Of a DNA stretch of 64,000 nucleotides, positions 47,776-58,872 are shown in pieces. Source of the stretch: Pristionchus mayeri (Eukaryota > Nematoda > Chromadorea > Rhabditida > Neodiplogasteridae); assembly GCA_036245805.1 (NCBI GenBank), contig BTRK01000002.1, positions 3,406,689-3,470,688 on the forward strand. Direction: 5' to 3'. Positions within the stretch are counted from its first letter, which is position 1. Every line of letters begins with the position of its first letter. Under the pieces are notes generated by a model. The model was given only the letters and a program-made list of their open reading frames with translations, was not told the DNA's origin and did not search any database. A program made the position numbers and the translations under genes.

Positions 47776-49501
47776 AGAGTATATTGGGTATGAGAATACT
47801 TTCTACGTTGGCCGTTTTTTTCAGAACTGGTTTTTAGGCATTTTCCGGTTCGCAACCGACTCTACCGTATTTCCGCTCCCAGATGAGCTAGAATGGTAGC
47901 ATTGGGCTCAAAATGCCCGGAAAATTATTTCCAACAACTTTTATGTTGACAAAAAAGTTCGCCGACGTCAACTTCATATTGAAATTTTCGAAAAACTTCA
48001 ATCAAAAACAGAAAATAAATTCTACCGGCTCGGGGACCCCACCCTTTCAAGTATGCGGTGCTCATATTCGAATTCTCCATGCCCGATTCTATCAGGAAAA
48101 AAATATGGCCGAACTCCTTAGGGGTGACAAGTGGTCTTCCCAAGGCGAAAATAGCGTCCAACTCGCTCAATTTCAAAATCACTTTTCTGAAAATCATCGG
48201 ATAAAAGCTCCAAAACATGACTATATTGGCGAAAACATCATAAATAAGTAACATAACTCTTAATAATGCGAATGGAAAGCATTTTGCAACTTTTAAAAAA
48301 AATCGAAAAAATTTCGAAAAAAATTGCCTCGATTTTCATGAATTTCTATTTTCATAATTTTCATGAATCATTTGCAACCAAATCATATAAAACAATGATA
48401 TGATAATGCAGAGACATTATTTCTTCGAAAAAATATGATTTCGGTCACAGAGCCGGAAATTACAAACTTTCCGGTTTTGGTTTCCGGCTTTGGACCAGAC
48501 TATTAAATGTATGGAAAATCAAGCCATCTAGTTATTTATATTTGATAATAAATATAAATAAACGCATTTTATCCTACAAGAAAGGATTCTGACATTAAAT
48601 TTCAGCGTAGATTCAATTGCAGCTGAAATTACACTTCGAAAATACAAATTACAATTTACAAAATGCAGGGCTATCATATCTTGACAAAAATCTTCCTTCT
48701 AGCGTAAAATGTGTTTACTTATGGTTACTAATAAATATAAATAACTAGACGGCTTTAATTTTCCATAGAGAACATAGTTGCGTCCAAATTCGGAAACCAA
48801 AACCGGAAAGTTTGTAATTTCCGGCTCTGTGACCGAAATCATATTTTTTTCGACGAAATCATGCCTCTGTCTTATCATATCGTTGTTGTATATGATTTGG
48901 TTGCAAATGATCCATGAAAATTATGAAAATAGAAATTCATGAAAATCGAGGCAATTTTTTCGTAATTTTTTCGATTTTTTTTAAAAGTTGCAAAATGCTT
49001 TCCATTTTAATTAGTAAGAGTTATCTTACTTATTTATGATGTTTTCGCCAATATAATCATGTTTTGGAGCTTTTATCCGATGATTTTCGGAAAAATAATT
49101 TTGAAATTGAGCGAGTTGGACGCTATTTTCGCGTTGGGAAGACCACTTGTCACCCCTAAGGAGTTCGGCCATATTTTTTTCCTGATAGAATCGGGCATGG
49201 AGAATTCGAATATGAGCACCGCATACTTGAAAGGGTGGGGTCCCCGAGCCGGTAGAATTTATTTTCTGTTTTTGATTGAAGTTTTTCGAAAATTTCAATA
49301 TGAAGTTGACGTCGGCGAACTTTTTTGTCAACATAAAAGTTGTTGGAAATAATTTTCCGAACATTTTGAGCCCAATGCTACCATTCTAGCTCATCTGGGA
49401 GCGGAAATACGGTAGAGCTGGTTGCGAACCGGAAAGTGCCTAAAAACCGGTTCTGAAAAAAACGGCCAACGTAGAAAGTTTTCTCATACCCAATATACTC
49501 T
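47776..49501. repeat. Foldback element, ~1.73 kb
   Basis: Two arms of about 840 bp, nearly identical in inverted orientation, start with agagtatattgggtatgaga and end with the complement. The centre is near 48,638. Both arms carry an open frame of about 110 codons in mirrored positions (47,913-48,251 plus and 49,026-49,364 minus), but frames are open on both strands of the same stretch, so coding is doubtful. It abuts the 47.3-47.8 kb foldback directly. Confidence 0.92.
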
Positions 49502-51738
49502 GTCATAATTATCTCGTGGATACTGCTGAAAGTTGGGGCTCCTGGTTCCGCACGGTCCTGCAATCTCTCAGAAGACGCGTGATATGAATAATATAGATCG
49601 AAAATTAGAGAAGTTTCGAGAAGTACAATATCGTCACCTATTGACAAACGATGGTTGAACCACCCGTAAAGCCATACAATCAAGTTTATCGGGATACAAA
49701 CATTTTATTGGCATACATTATTCATAGCGTTATGCATTACTACGTTATTGCATACACAACACGACAACATTCTTTTGATCTCAAAAGAGATTGCTGTGAA
49801 AGAAAAATATTATCGTGATACAAGCAGATTTTGCACCGTCTCTTAATTGTTTGCCAGCTGTTACTCTAGAGACTGTGTGTAAGCTGGGGATTAAAATGTC
49901 GTATGCTCGACACTGCTAGTGATTCCGTGTTAAAACTCTATTGCAAACGGTTAGTAATAATTAGTTTTGCCAATTCTAAAGCACCCCGCTATTTCGTGTG
50001 CCCTCTCGTCGGCATAGATAGATAGAGGATGTAAAACGACGAGAACAATCGCCGACTTGCCACCACTGGCCATCATTCTTTTTCCCATTCATACAGTCGG
50101 GTGCAACCGACAAAAGAGTATCCCGCGATTCGTGACTGGTCTCACATATTGCGTGTCAGCGGATTAACGAGCATTATTCCGGTGATAAGCAATTAAGCAT
50201 TACGTCGGGGGATTTACCTGAACTTATTACAATATTGCTGCGCTCGTCAGAAACCATAGATGCGTTCCGTGAATTCCCTGGGCATATTAGTGTGTGAAAA
50301 CATTATTGTGATGTAATTTCACGCTTCTCTTTGCATTGATGAATCATAACTCTGCTCCCTGAACCATTTCCCTCGGTTTGGGTGATGACAAAAACTTTTA
50401 GAGTGAAACTCGAAATCTATCATTGTAGAGTGCTGGAGCATATTCGAGGTAAAGTAGAAGCCATATTTAACTTCGAAAGTAACATCGCAAGTTTACAAAA
50501 TTGCTGAAGTTTTGAATGAAGAGTATTCAACCCCTCCCCACTAAACAGAGGTCGGGCGTTAAGGGCTAAGGACTGAGAGGAGAGAGGCACACATGTTATC
50601 ATTGAACGAGTATTCGGAGCACAACGAGTGATATAGAGGGAAAGAGTGTGTTGCTCTTTCCTTCTATATCACACGTTGTGTGTGACTATGCATTGCTTTA
50701 TCATCGATTTAATTGATGCTGTTTCTCGGTAAATTTGCCCTCTCCATTAAAGGAGGATGAAAGCGAAAGCTGGAAATTTGAACGTATTTCATCCTACCAC
50801 GAAATGCCCCGGCTGTCAATGTGCTAAAAACAGGCCATGCTAAAAACAGTGAAAGTAACACCAATTACCGGTCCCCGACGCGGCTCTTGGCTACGGAGCG
50901 TCTCTCTTTTTTTTCTTATTTTTTGCGTTTGCTCGCTTTGATTGTGTTGCGTTGTTGCTAAACGCATATCTGTACTCTAGTTCATCCTGTTATTTCAAAA
51001 TCAATATTACTTCAATCGATCGATTGTGTGATCTCTTCCCATCCACCCCTTTCACGCGCGCATTCCTTTCAGTTGGATTCATGAGTTCTATCTTCTTCTT
51101 TGGGGCGATTATCTGTGATTCTACTCATTCCACGTCGATAATATTTAAATTGCTTCTGTTTCAACTAACTTTTGACCCGATTGCCACAATTTCTCCCTAA
51201 ATGCGTCGTCTTAATTACTTCTTCTTTTTCGTCGTTGGCCCATCTATTATTTACATGTTTTGCTTTCAACCTTGCTTAATTGCTCATTTTTTTCTTTATT
51301 TTCTACCGTTTAATTAATTGTTCATTGAAGCTAGGTCAGCGGTCATCACCGATGATAAAAAATGGGCATGGACGGTGCTGCCTTCGCTTCTCCCAGACCT
51401 GTCAGTTAGTTTGGCTGCTTCCCACTTTGCTGTATCGATTAATTTCATTCTTGTATTTTAGAACTACGTCCAACGTCGTCCGGCCAAGATCATGGCCCTT
51501 CCGATGGTGAAAGGCCATCGCGAAAAAGGTTCGTTTCTCTTTCTTCGGCCTATATTTAAATATTACTTGTGTTTTATTTGTGAATGATTACCTTTTCAAT
51601 TCATTTATCGTAAAATAAGTTAAGGATATTCAAATAACAATTTAGATAGAAATATTAAAAATATACGAACATATTACGCTAGAAAATTAATCAAAGCAAT
51701 AAATATCAGTCCGTAGCAATGATAAACTTTTTTTATTA
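49502..51738. other. Intergenic region with a hairpin, no gene supported
   Basis: A 25-bp imperfect hairpin lies at 50,621-50,678 (caacgagtgatatagaggga versus its complement around ttgctcttt). An isolated exon-like stretch at about 51,464-51,532 (after ttttag; reads NYVQRRPAKIMALPMVKGHR) has no partners that I can find. Otherwise AT-rich sequence. Confidence 0.4.
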
Positions 51739-54511
51739 CTACTCCTCATCAGTCATATATCCTCGGGCCTCGTCTGCCATCGAATTGAGGAGAGGGAGAT
51801 GAGGAAGAGGAGGGGGGAGGAGGGCGTCGTCCTCGCCCTCGTCGTCGTTCTCGGGCGCCTCCTCCTCCAAGTTGCTGTCGACTCCATGAGGACGAAGAGG
51901 ACGGGTGAGTGTCTCCCACAACTTCTTAATTAAAAATGGTTCGTAAATTGATTACCTCTCCTTGTTTACCTTTTGTTCGGCGAAAGCAATTTTTCTTTTC
52001 TTCTCCGTAGACTCTGGGCTCTCGATCATCCTTCCTCGTACCTAGGGTAGGAGTGTAGGCGCGTTTTTTTATATCACAATCCGAACCAGGTACGTGAGAT
52101 TCTTGACGTCAGTCCTCCAAGTGTGGGTAGCATCTTTCCTCACTTTCCTCCACACTTTGTTTTTATGGGACGGATTGGTGTATGATTTTTTTCCCACATG
52201 AAAGAAACATTTAGTGCAGGTTATTAGAATTGCTCTCCTACCTCTGGTCTCGTTCCGTCAATCACACCCTGTTTATGATGATTCCAGTGCAGTATAGTTA
52301 ATCGAGTGCGCATTTCGTGTCCAGATCTATTTAATGGTTTCAATATTTACCTTAGAAGACTAAATACCTGACGTAAAAATAATCCTTCGGCGCGTATCTC
52401 CAAGCGAGAGCGTTTATGCTCTCACAAGGAGATGTCTGCAGAATCCATGAGACAGATGCGATATCCTCGATATTCTTGCTGGTGAATATCTATATGTATT
52501 TATTGCGAGAGAGTGATAATGGGAGGGGGTTAGATATGATAATACCTGTTCCTCTAGCCTATCTATGATCCTTTTAGTCTTGATATAATATTCTGGATTG
52601 TACGAGGACCTGTGGCCGCACTCGTTGATGAGCTTGAACGAGGGATCCTAGAATAATTCACGAATACTTCGCCCATGCTGTTTTTTTTCTAATATCACAC
52701 TTGATCGAATCTGTGTTTGCCCTGAATGCAGAGGAGAATGGCCCTGAACTTCTCCTGTGCCAACTCCCCATTGCCTTGAGCACTTATCACGGCATCATAG
52801 CATCGGTTTATGATTGGTTTTACCCAAGATCTAACCGATTCCATATACTTGGCCTTGCATACCTAGAATGACACTGATTCTCTTCCATTGCCATATCTAC
52901 CGAACTCACTGTGAGAAGAGTCATAGTGATATTTCTGAAGAAGTGCCAGGGATCATAGAAGTGTTTGATCCCTGGGTACTTCTCCTTCATCATCTTGGCC
53001 ACAGCAGAGTGTCTATCCGTCACTACACTTGCAATTCCCTTCGATCCTCCAATCATGAGAGAGAGCTCCCGTAGCCCTTGCTCCAGTGCAGCCACCTAAC
53101 ATTTTGTTCACCTATTGGTTCGAAATGTGACAAACACACCTCCATTTTAGCTGAGCTTCCTGTTTCACTCTTGTGGATTAGCACATAGTGAATTGCCTCT
53201 CCCGTCTCTGCATTCAGGAGGAAGTAACGGCAGTAGGCCGCCGAATAACCGCGCGAATCGAATGAGCCGTCTCCACAAATATGTATCTTTTCTCCCTTCA
53301 ATTCCCTTTCTATTATTAAAAGTATTCTAATCGAACCTTGGCAACTCTCTTCCGGAGTTCATCGATTAGTTCTCCTTGTTTCTTGAAGAATAATTCATCC
53401 ACTGCAGGACTAACGTAGAACTTCTTCAAACGGTGGAATGAAGTGGTAGAGAGGGGAGTCACTCCACTCATCATGAGAAGAAGCCTCAGTTTCTTCAATG
53501 AATACTTATTGAAGCGTTAGCGTATAGGAAATACTGACCGTGCCTCCAACTGCCGATAGTATAGCTCCTGAGACGAAATCTACATTGATCTTAGGCAGTT
53601 ATTCCTTATTCGAGGCCTTAGATGTCTTCAAGACGGGGCTACTATGCCATGTGGCAGTGAAATCACATCAGTTGCACTCCCTCGTGCATGATGCCGCGAG
53701 TCCTACCATGTGGAAGGATAGATGACATTGTCCCTGTTCGCACTTGGGACACTCTAGGAGGAGGGAGGTCAATGACTCCTTCGACACTATCATGTAGTTC
53801 GATAGAGGGACACTTTCGATGCGGGGAGTGGCAGGGGTAGGAGGAGTCCATTCGGAGCTTTCGTTCATATCTCGAGCCTTCAAGTAGTTATCAAAAATAC
53901 CTCATTTTTTAAATAATCTAATTTGAATTAGTTTAGTGCGAGATGGAATGCAGTAATGATAATTAATGAATACCTGTTCAGGTCGGCAACAGCAGACGCA
54001 GCAGAGAAGAGGAGATCGAGTTAGGAGTGGAGGAGGACGGACGTAAGACGGAAGAGAGGATTGAAGAGGACGAGGGCGAGGAAAGACGAAGGAAGATGAA
54101 GAGGGGAAGGGCGAGAGAAGAGGGGAACAGGTAGGAGGGAGTACGATAGATGGTTGGGATACTGTAGATGGAGCAGTCGTCTCCTAAAGGCCTCTGTTTC
54201 CGTTGTATGAGATAGATAAATATATTTTCTCCCGTTTAATTGTGTATATTACTCACCACAAAGGAAGGGACAGCATCAGGTCGAAGTACGGTAGCAGTTG
54301 CCGAGTATGTGTAGTCAGAGGGGGAGAAGTGACTTGCACAGAGATAGGGACACTTGGATGCATTCACCACTGCCATGAGAGATCTTCTTCCTTCTGGGAT
54401 TGAACGGACAGCGTTTATCCACGTTGTCCGTTTCTTCTCATTTTCCGTAAATGCGTGCATCTCTTTCTGGAATTTCCTCTGATGGCACACGACGCAAGCT
54501 CGTCGTTGCAT
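51739..54511 (-). pseudogene. THAP-domain, DDE-transposase-like gene with nonsense codons
   Basis: Exon 1 (54,257-54,511, ATG) encodes a THAP zinc finger: CVVC, later CASHF and AVPSF, i.e. the C2CH pattern with the AVPxF box. Then 53,974-54,183 (Pro/Ser-rich linker), 53,539-53,877 (IVSKESLTSLLLECPKCEQG), 53,337-53,504 (FYVSPAVDELF), 53,140-53,309 (ICGDGSFDSRGYSAAYCRYF), 52,910-53,095 (SVVTDRHSAVAKMM and HFYDPWHFFRNI), 52,701-52,862 (AILLCIQGKHRF), 52,546-52,647 (INECGHRSS), 51,970-52,041 and 51,739-51,924 (acidic tail). The Asp residues in GDG, VTD and YDPWH suit an RNase-H-like transposase. Exon 3 has in-frame TGA at 53,668-53,670 and TAA at 53,599-53,601 with homologous-looking sequence on each side, and exons 4 and 5 do not join in frame by a visible GT-AG pair. 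I therefore call it a decaying copy. The transposon superfamily is not certain. Confidence 0.78.
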
Positions 54512-54638
54512 CTGATAGGGAGGATTACATTAGCAGACGATATAGTATCGACGATAGTTTGCACATGAATATTACATTTCAATTAGCAATACTAGCTTGT
54601 GGGTATACAAATACTTTATCATTTAGTCCATGACATAG

Positions 54639-55860
54639 CTATTCTTCATCGAATAGCGCAGATGGCTTGAAGCCGGTGTAATGTCCATCGGCACTTGGCC
54701 ATTTCTTCCGGACGGCATCGATGACACAAGCGGGGAGTCGAACTCTCTGTCCTCGTCCGAGTGGTCCGAGAAGAGAGGCCACTATCACTCGATAGCACCC
54801 GTGTCTTCTCGCCCTCAATAGTAAGTTTCATTCTTTCTATCCATGGTATCTATTTGATTGATATACAGTACGTGCTAATCGCCTTGACCATGTGCGTGCG
54901 CCGCGCTGCGCGGCGGCGTGCGGCTTACGCGGATTGATTTTGCGGGATGAATATTATTTTTCACGATTCGAACCTATTACTTTCGAATTCTCCGTAAAAT
55001 TTCCCATCGAAAGGAGTATTCATTCATATTTTTAAAGATATATTTATATTTATAAATCAATATTTTGAATGCGGAATTTCTGCACCCTACCGTAATCTCA
55101 CTTTACGATAGCGACAGTATCGCAAACTGGGATTACGGTAGGTTGCAGCATTACAGAATTCAAAATATTGATTTCTTTTTCTAAAAATATGAATGAATAG
55201 TCCTTCCGATGTGAAATTTTACGGAGAATTCGAAAATAATAGCTTCGAATCGTGAAAAGCAATATTCTTTACGCAAAATCAATCCGCGCAAGCCGCGCTC
55301 CGCCGCGCAGCGCCGCGCACGCACATGATCAAGGCGATTAGCACGTACTGTAGTGTATTCCGGATACAATAGCCTTTCAATAGAGTAAACGATTGTTGGA
55401 AAGGGGAACTCACTGATTCGCATCGATGGCCACATGTCCACTCGCATAGCCGTATAGGGCAACTGCAGCTTCCGTACCCTCAAGTGAGTGATTGAGATGA
55501 AAGTTATCAACAATAGGAAGTATAGTAACTAACCGCTTCTATGAGCAGGTACTCCTTGAAGTATTGATCCTGCGTAATGCAGGCTTTCCTACCGTGGTCC
55601 TTCAGCTTATCCAGCAATCCCTCCTTGAAGAGATTTCCTTTCTTGAGAAGAGGGTAGAGAAACAGCGATTTGCAGCAGTAATCGTGCTTTTCCTCGAGAT
55701 CTCTAGGGGGACAACGAGTGCAGGAACACTCCACAGTCTTCTCGAGGTCAACCCCATCTGCGAAGATCTTCTGCTCCCTCTCCTTGGCTGCTTTGATTCT
55801 AGCCAGAATCTTGTCCGCTTGCTTGGGGTCGGGGAGAAAGGGATCGGGAAGTGATGTCAT
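54639..55860 (-). CDS. Protein resembling the cysteine-rich intracellular (C-terminal) domain of P2X7 receptors
   Basis: Three exons join in phase: about 55,535-55,860 (ATG), 55,414-55,478 and 54,639-54,813, giving roughly 188 residues. Order of motifs: CSCTRC then YCCKS (clustered Cys, zinc-ballast type), GRKACITQDQYFKEYLLIEA, HGCYRVIVASLLG, RVRLPACVIDAVRKKWP and GHYTGFKPS. These match what I know of the P2X7 intracellular domain family, which also occurs as stand-alone proteins in invertebrates. No transmembrane segment or P2X ectodomain is present. It lies 128 bp upstream of the THAP/DDE gene on the same strand, so the two may belong to one mobile element. No defect seen. A foldback element fills intron 2. 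Confidence 0.75.
54864..55352. repeat. Foldback element, ~489 bp, inside an intron of the P2X7-like gene
   Basis: Outer ends tacagtacgtgctaatcgcc and ggcgattagcacgtactgta. Arms of about 220 bp include a very GC-rich block (gcgtgcgccgcgctgcgcgg) next to AT-rich DNA. The centre (near 55,108) is itself palindromic (ctaccgtaatc / gattacggtag). Confidence 0.9.
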
Positions 55861-56523
55861 CTAGAGATCAATCAATCGATCAATTAGTGATACAATAATG
55901 TAACTTGTGTAATGAAAAAAAAACAATCAAGACAATGATAAAATCGTTTGAAAAGAGCTGTTTGTCCCATTCTTTGCGTACGTGCATCTTTCATCGATTG
56001 ACTAGACACTTGTCTAAAGGGTCAGAATAGAGACTCAAACGAATGATCTACAATCATGATTGTTCACCGGATTGAATTTGTACGGAAAATCGAATTCTTC
56101 AATCTCTTTATTGTACTGTTTTGTTGTATTGCATTGTAAAAATGAAAATGTTTGATAAAAGAAATGGAAATGAGTGTCACAATATGCTAAATAGGTTTCC
56201 CTCATTGCATTAATGCAGAAACCACCGCGGCAAAATGTTAGTCCTCGGCGGGAATCGAACCTGTCCCTTTCCCACTCTCGTTGTCGCCGCTCTACAGATC
56301 GAACTAGAAAGAGGAGAAAGAGGTAGTGAGATAGTGTGCGCTGCGCAATCTTTTCGCAGCCATTTCCCTGAGCTATCAATTACAGTACCCGTGCGCGTAT
56401 CTCCCTTGATCTTTGATCTCCGTTTTTCAAATTTTGGCTTTCTATTGTCGTTCAAGGAATAAATCCGGATATATCTTTAGTAGACGAAGTCCATTTTCCC
56501 TTTCCTCCTCCTTTAAGATAGTC
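55861..56523. other. Spacer between minus- and plus-strand genes; divergent promoters likely
   Basis: The P2X7-like gene reads left and the kinase gene reads right from here. On the minus strand 56,243-56,318 is tRNA-like: a B box (ggttcgattcc), an agttcgatctgtagagc D-arm-like stretch and a tcctc/gagga acceptor pairing, but the anticodon stem pairs poorly. It may be a tRNA pseudogene or tRNA-derived repeat. Confidence 0.4.
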
Positions 56524-58757
56524 ATGTGTATTCTCGAAATTCCTCCTGGCACAGAATTGGAGCCAATCGGGGCCGGCGGGCAAGTAAGTTCCAGGCATTT
56601 TTTTGATTTATGATCCACCGCTCCTCTCCCCCGCTTCTTTCCTTGTTCCTCTCCTTGTTTACGGGTCGCGGAAACTCTCTCCAGAGGGGAGGAATGACAC
56701 TGAGAGGATAGGGGGTGAGTAGTATTGATGCCAAAACGGCGCGCACTCTCCTCGTTTCACACGCTCTCTCGCCGGTCAGACAGAGCGAGAGAGCGTGTGA
56801 AACGAGGAGAGCGCGCGCCGTTTTGGCATCACTAGTGAGTAGGTGTACCAGAAAGTTCCTTGTTCCCAGATGCATTTGTATATTTCATGCTAATGTACAA
56901 TCGTGTGAGCTGGTGATAGGAGGAGAGAAAATGAAAGTTGCGATCAAGTCGTATATGAATGACTCTTCTGAGACGGAACTAGCAATGTTACGAAAGCTGG
57001 AGCACCCGAATATTATCAAATTCTTGTGCGGTATTTCTCTTTCTCAATGTTGGATGCTTGATTTTGTGATCAGAAACTGACCTTATTTGCAGCGGTCAAG
57101 CTTTATTTAACGGTACTACAGTACTTCTTCTCGAATTTTGCAAAACATCACTGCGGAGTTCATTGGAAAGGCATCCATTTGGTAATATCATGATTTTTAC
57201 ATTAATAATGAATATATTTGTTTATTTTTAGGCATTTCTGATTTCTCGCGCTATTCAAAAGAAATTGCAGCCGGAGTTTATTACTTACACAAACGAGATA
57301 CGCTCCATCGAGATTTAAAACCAGAAAAGTGGGGGGGGGTGTAACGTACATTCTGAAGTTAAATACACTTATTTTCAGTATTTTGATATCTACTGAGGGC
57401 ACTCCAAAGCTCTGTGATTTTGGCATTGCTCGAAATTTCGCGGAAGAAAGGTCGCAGTTTCATCCATTTTTTCCCTGAACCCGATATATTTAGTGAATTA
57501 ATCACAGTCATCGGAACTCGTCCCTACATGGCGCCGGAGTTGATCAAGAACGAGAAATGCACAGAAAAGGTAATTTTTCAGTAATTTACAAACATTTTTT
57601 AAAATTTATAGATCGACATCTGGTCTTTCGGAGTTGTCTTCTGGGAAATGATCAGTGGACGAAAACCGTACGAAAACATTCCTGATGCAGCTCTACTATA
57701 CGCTATTGGGAAACGGTATGATCAGCCAACTTGATGAGTTAAATTACACTCAGTAGTCAATTCTTTAGAAAGGGTCAACAATTCCCGAATGTGAGATTGA
57801 ATCGCTGGGAAACTTATTGCAAAAATGTTGGTCCGAAAAGGCAAACAATCGACCATCTATGGCAGCAATTTCTGAGTTTCTGATGGGCGTAGAAGAGGAA
57901 ATCAGTGAATTGAGTGAAGAAGTTAGTCAAATTTGGTGTTGTAGAATTTTAAAAATATCGATGAATTAAATGTGACAGGTTTGGAAAGAGGAGTGCGCTC
58001 GATGGAGTGCCAAAGTAGACGAAGAAGGCTGCATTCAAGGCGTCAAAGATGCCGGAGCTACTGAGCGAAAGCTTCGCGAAGGTATTGCATCGAGGAATAT
58101 TCGCATGATTTGAACTGCCTCTTTAAGCAGCGATTTTCATTACCCGCTATGTTTTTTCTCGATTTTTGCTATTTTTTTGTCCCATTTTCGTCTATTTAAG
58201 ACGCGGAAGCCGCGAAGAAAGCGGCCGGTGTGCTGAATGAGAAAGCTGGGAACATACTCAACACACAGACCAAAATGATTAAAAATAATTGGAGACGGTT
58301 CAAACAGGAGTGTAGGCGATCTCCAAATAGTAAACTGTAAGTGCAAACTATTCATTTTTTTTCGAATTCTTCGAAACAGAAAAGAGCTTGCTCGACGTCC
58401 GACAGGCAGCCACGAGAGGGAAGCGCGCGAGACAATTCTCGACCCCGATTGGCTGGAATGGGCTAGCAAGTGGGTTTTCTATTAATATTCGTAGTTTCTT
58501 GTCTTCCTAGCTCCAGTCGGTGTCACCGAATCACGCGTAGTCGTCCCTCGACTACTGTAAAATCGCATGTCGTAAGGAATTTTTCGCTTCTCGCTTATGT
58601 GTTCGTAATAAGACCTTCCAGTGTCGATGCGGAAAGAATCAAGTGTGTCGTAAACGATAGGCTCTTGCGCGAATTTATTCATCGCTACATCAAGCCATTG
58701 CGAGATAAAACCACGACAATGGACAAGTTCCTAGATTCTGAGGATGATGATGATTGA
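56524..58757 (+). CDS. Protein kinase, MAP3K-like (DLK/ZAK/MLK group), possible frame break
   Basis: Exons: 56,524-56,583 (ATG; PIGAGGQ, glycine loop), about 56,870-57,025 (MKVAIKSY with the VAIK Lys, ETELAMLRKLEHPNIIKF), 57,093-57,181 (LLLEFCKTSL), 57,232-57,328 and 57,379-57,450 (LHRDLKPENIL, LCDFGIARNF), 57,494-57,569 (GTRPYMAPELI), 57,612-57,715 (DIWSFGVVFWEMISGRKPY), about 57,767-57,921 (LLQKCWSEKANNRPSMAA) and C-terminal exons to 58,757 (FLDSEDDDD-stop). All catalytic motifs are present (VAIK, HRDLKPEN, DFG, APE). By family the role is a serine/threonine kinase in a stress MAPK cascade. The junction after 57,715 does not keep frame with IPECEIESLGNLL using the visible acceptors (off by one), so either an odd splice site or a 1-nt lesion is present. 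Exon 9 (ending 58,081) could also splice in phase to 58,873, so the next gene may be part of this one. Confidence 0.75.
56723..56834. mobile_element. Hairpin MITE with 8-bp target duplication (hAT-like), copy 2
   Basis: Perfect 8-bp duplication gtgagtag at 56,715-56,722 and 56,835-56,842. Ends tattgatgccaaaacggc and (reverse complement) tagtgatgccaaaacggc. The 112-bp unit is an almost perfect hairpin with the core tttcacacgctctctcgccg. It lies in the first kinase intron. Confidence 0.88.
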
Positions 58758-58872
58758 TTGTTGATTAGCATATTTGAATCGATAAATATTGCTAATGATT
58801 TTGTGAATTTGATTCAATTACACTACACACAGTTTTTTTTCATTTTCACCTTCAAGATGTAAACTTTTCCAG

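Noticed and set aside
47913..49364. A ~112-residue protein encoded twice in the large foldback
   Set aside because: The frames are mirror copies in inverted arms, and the opposite strand of the same stretch is also open; no domain recognised.
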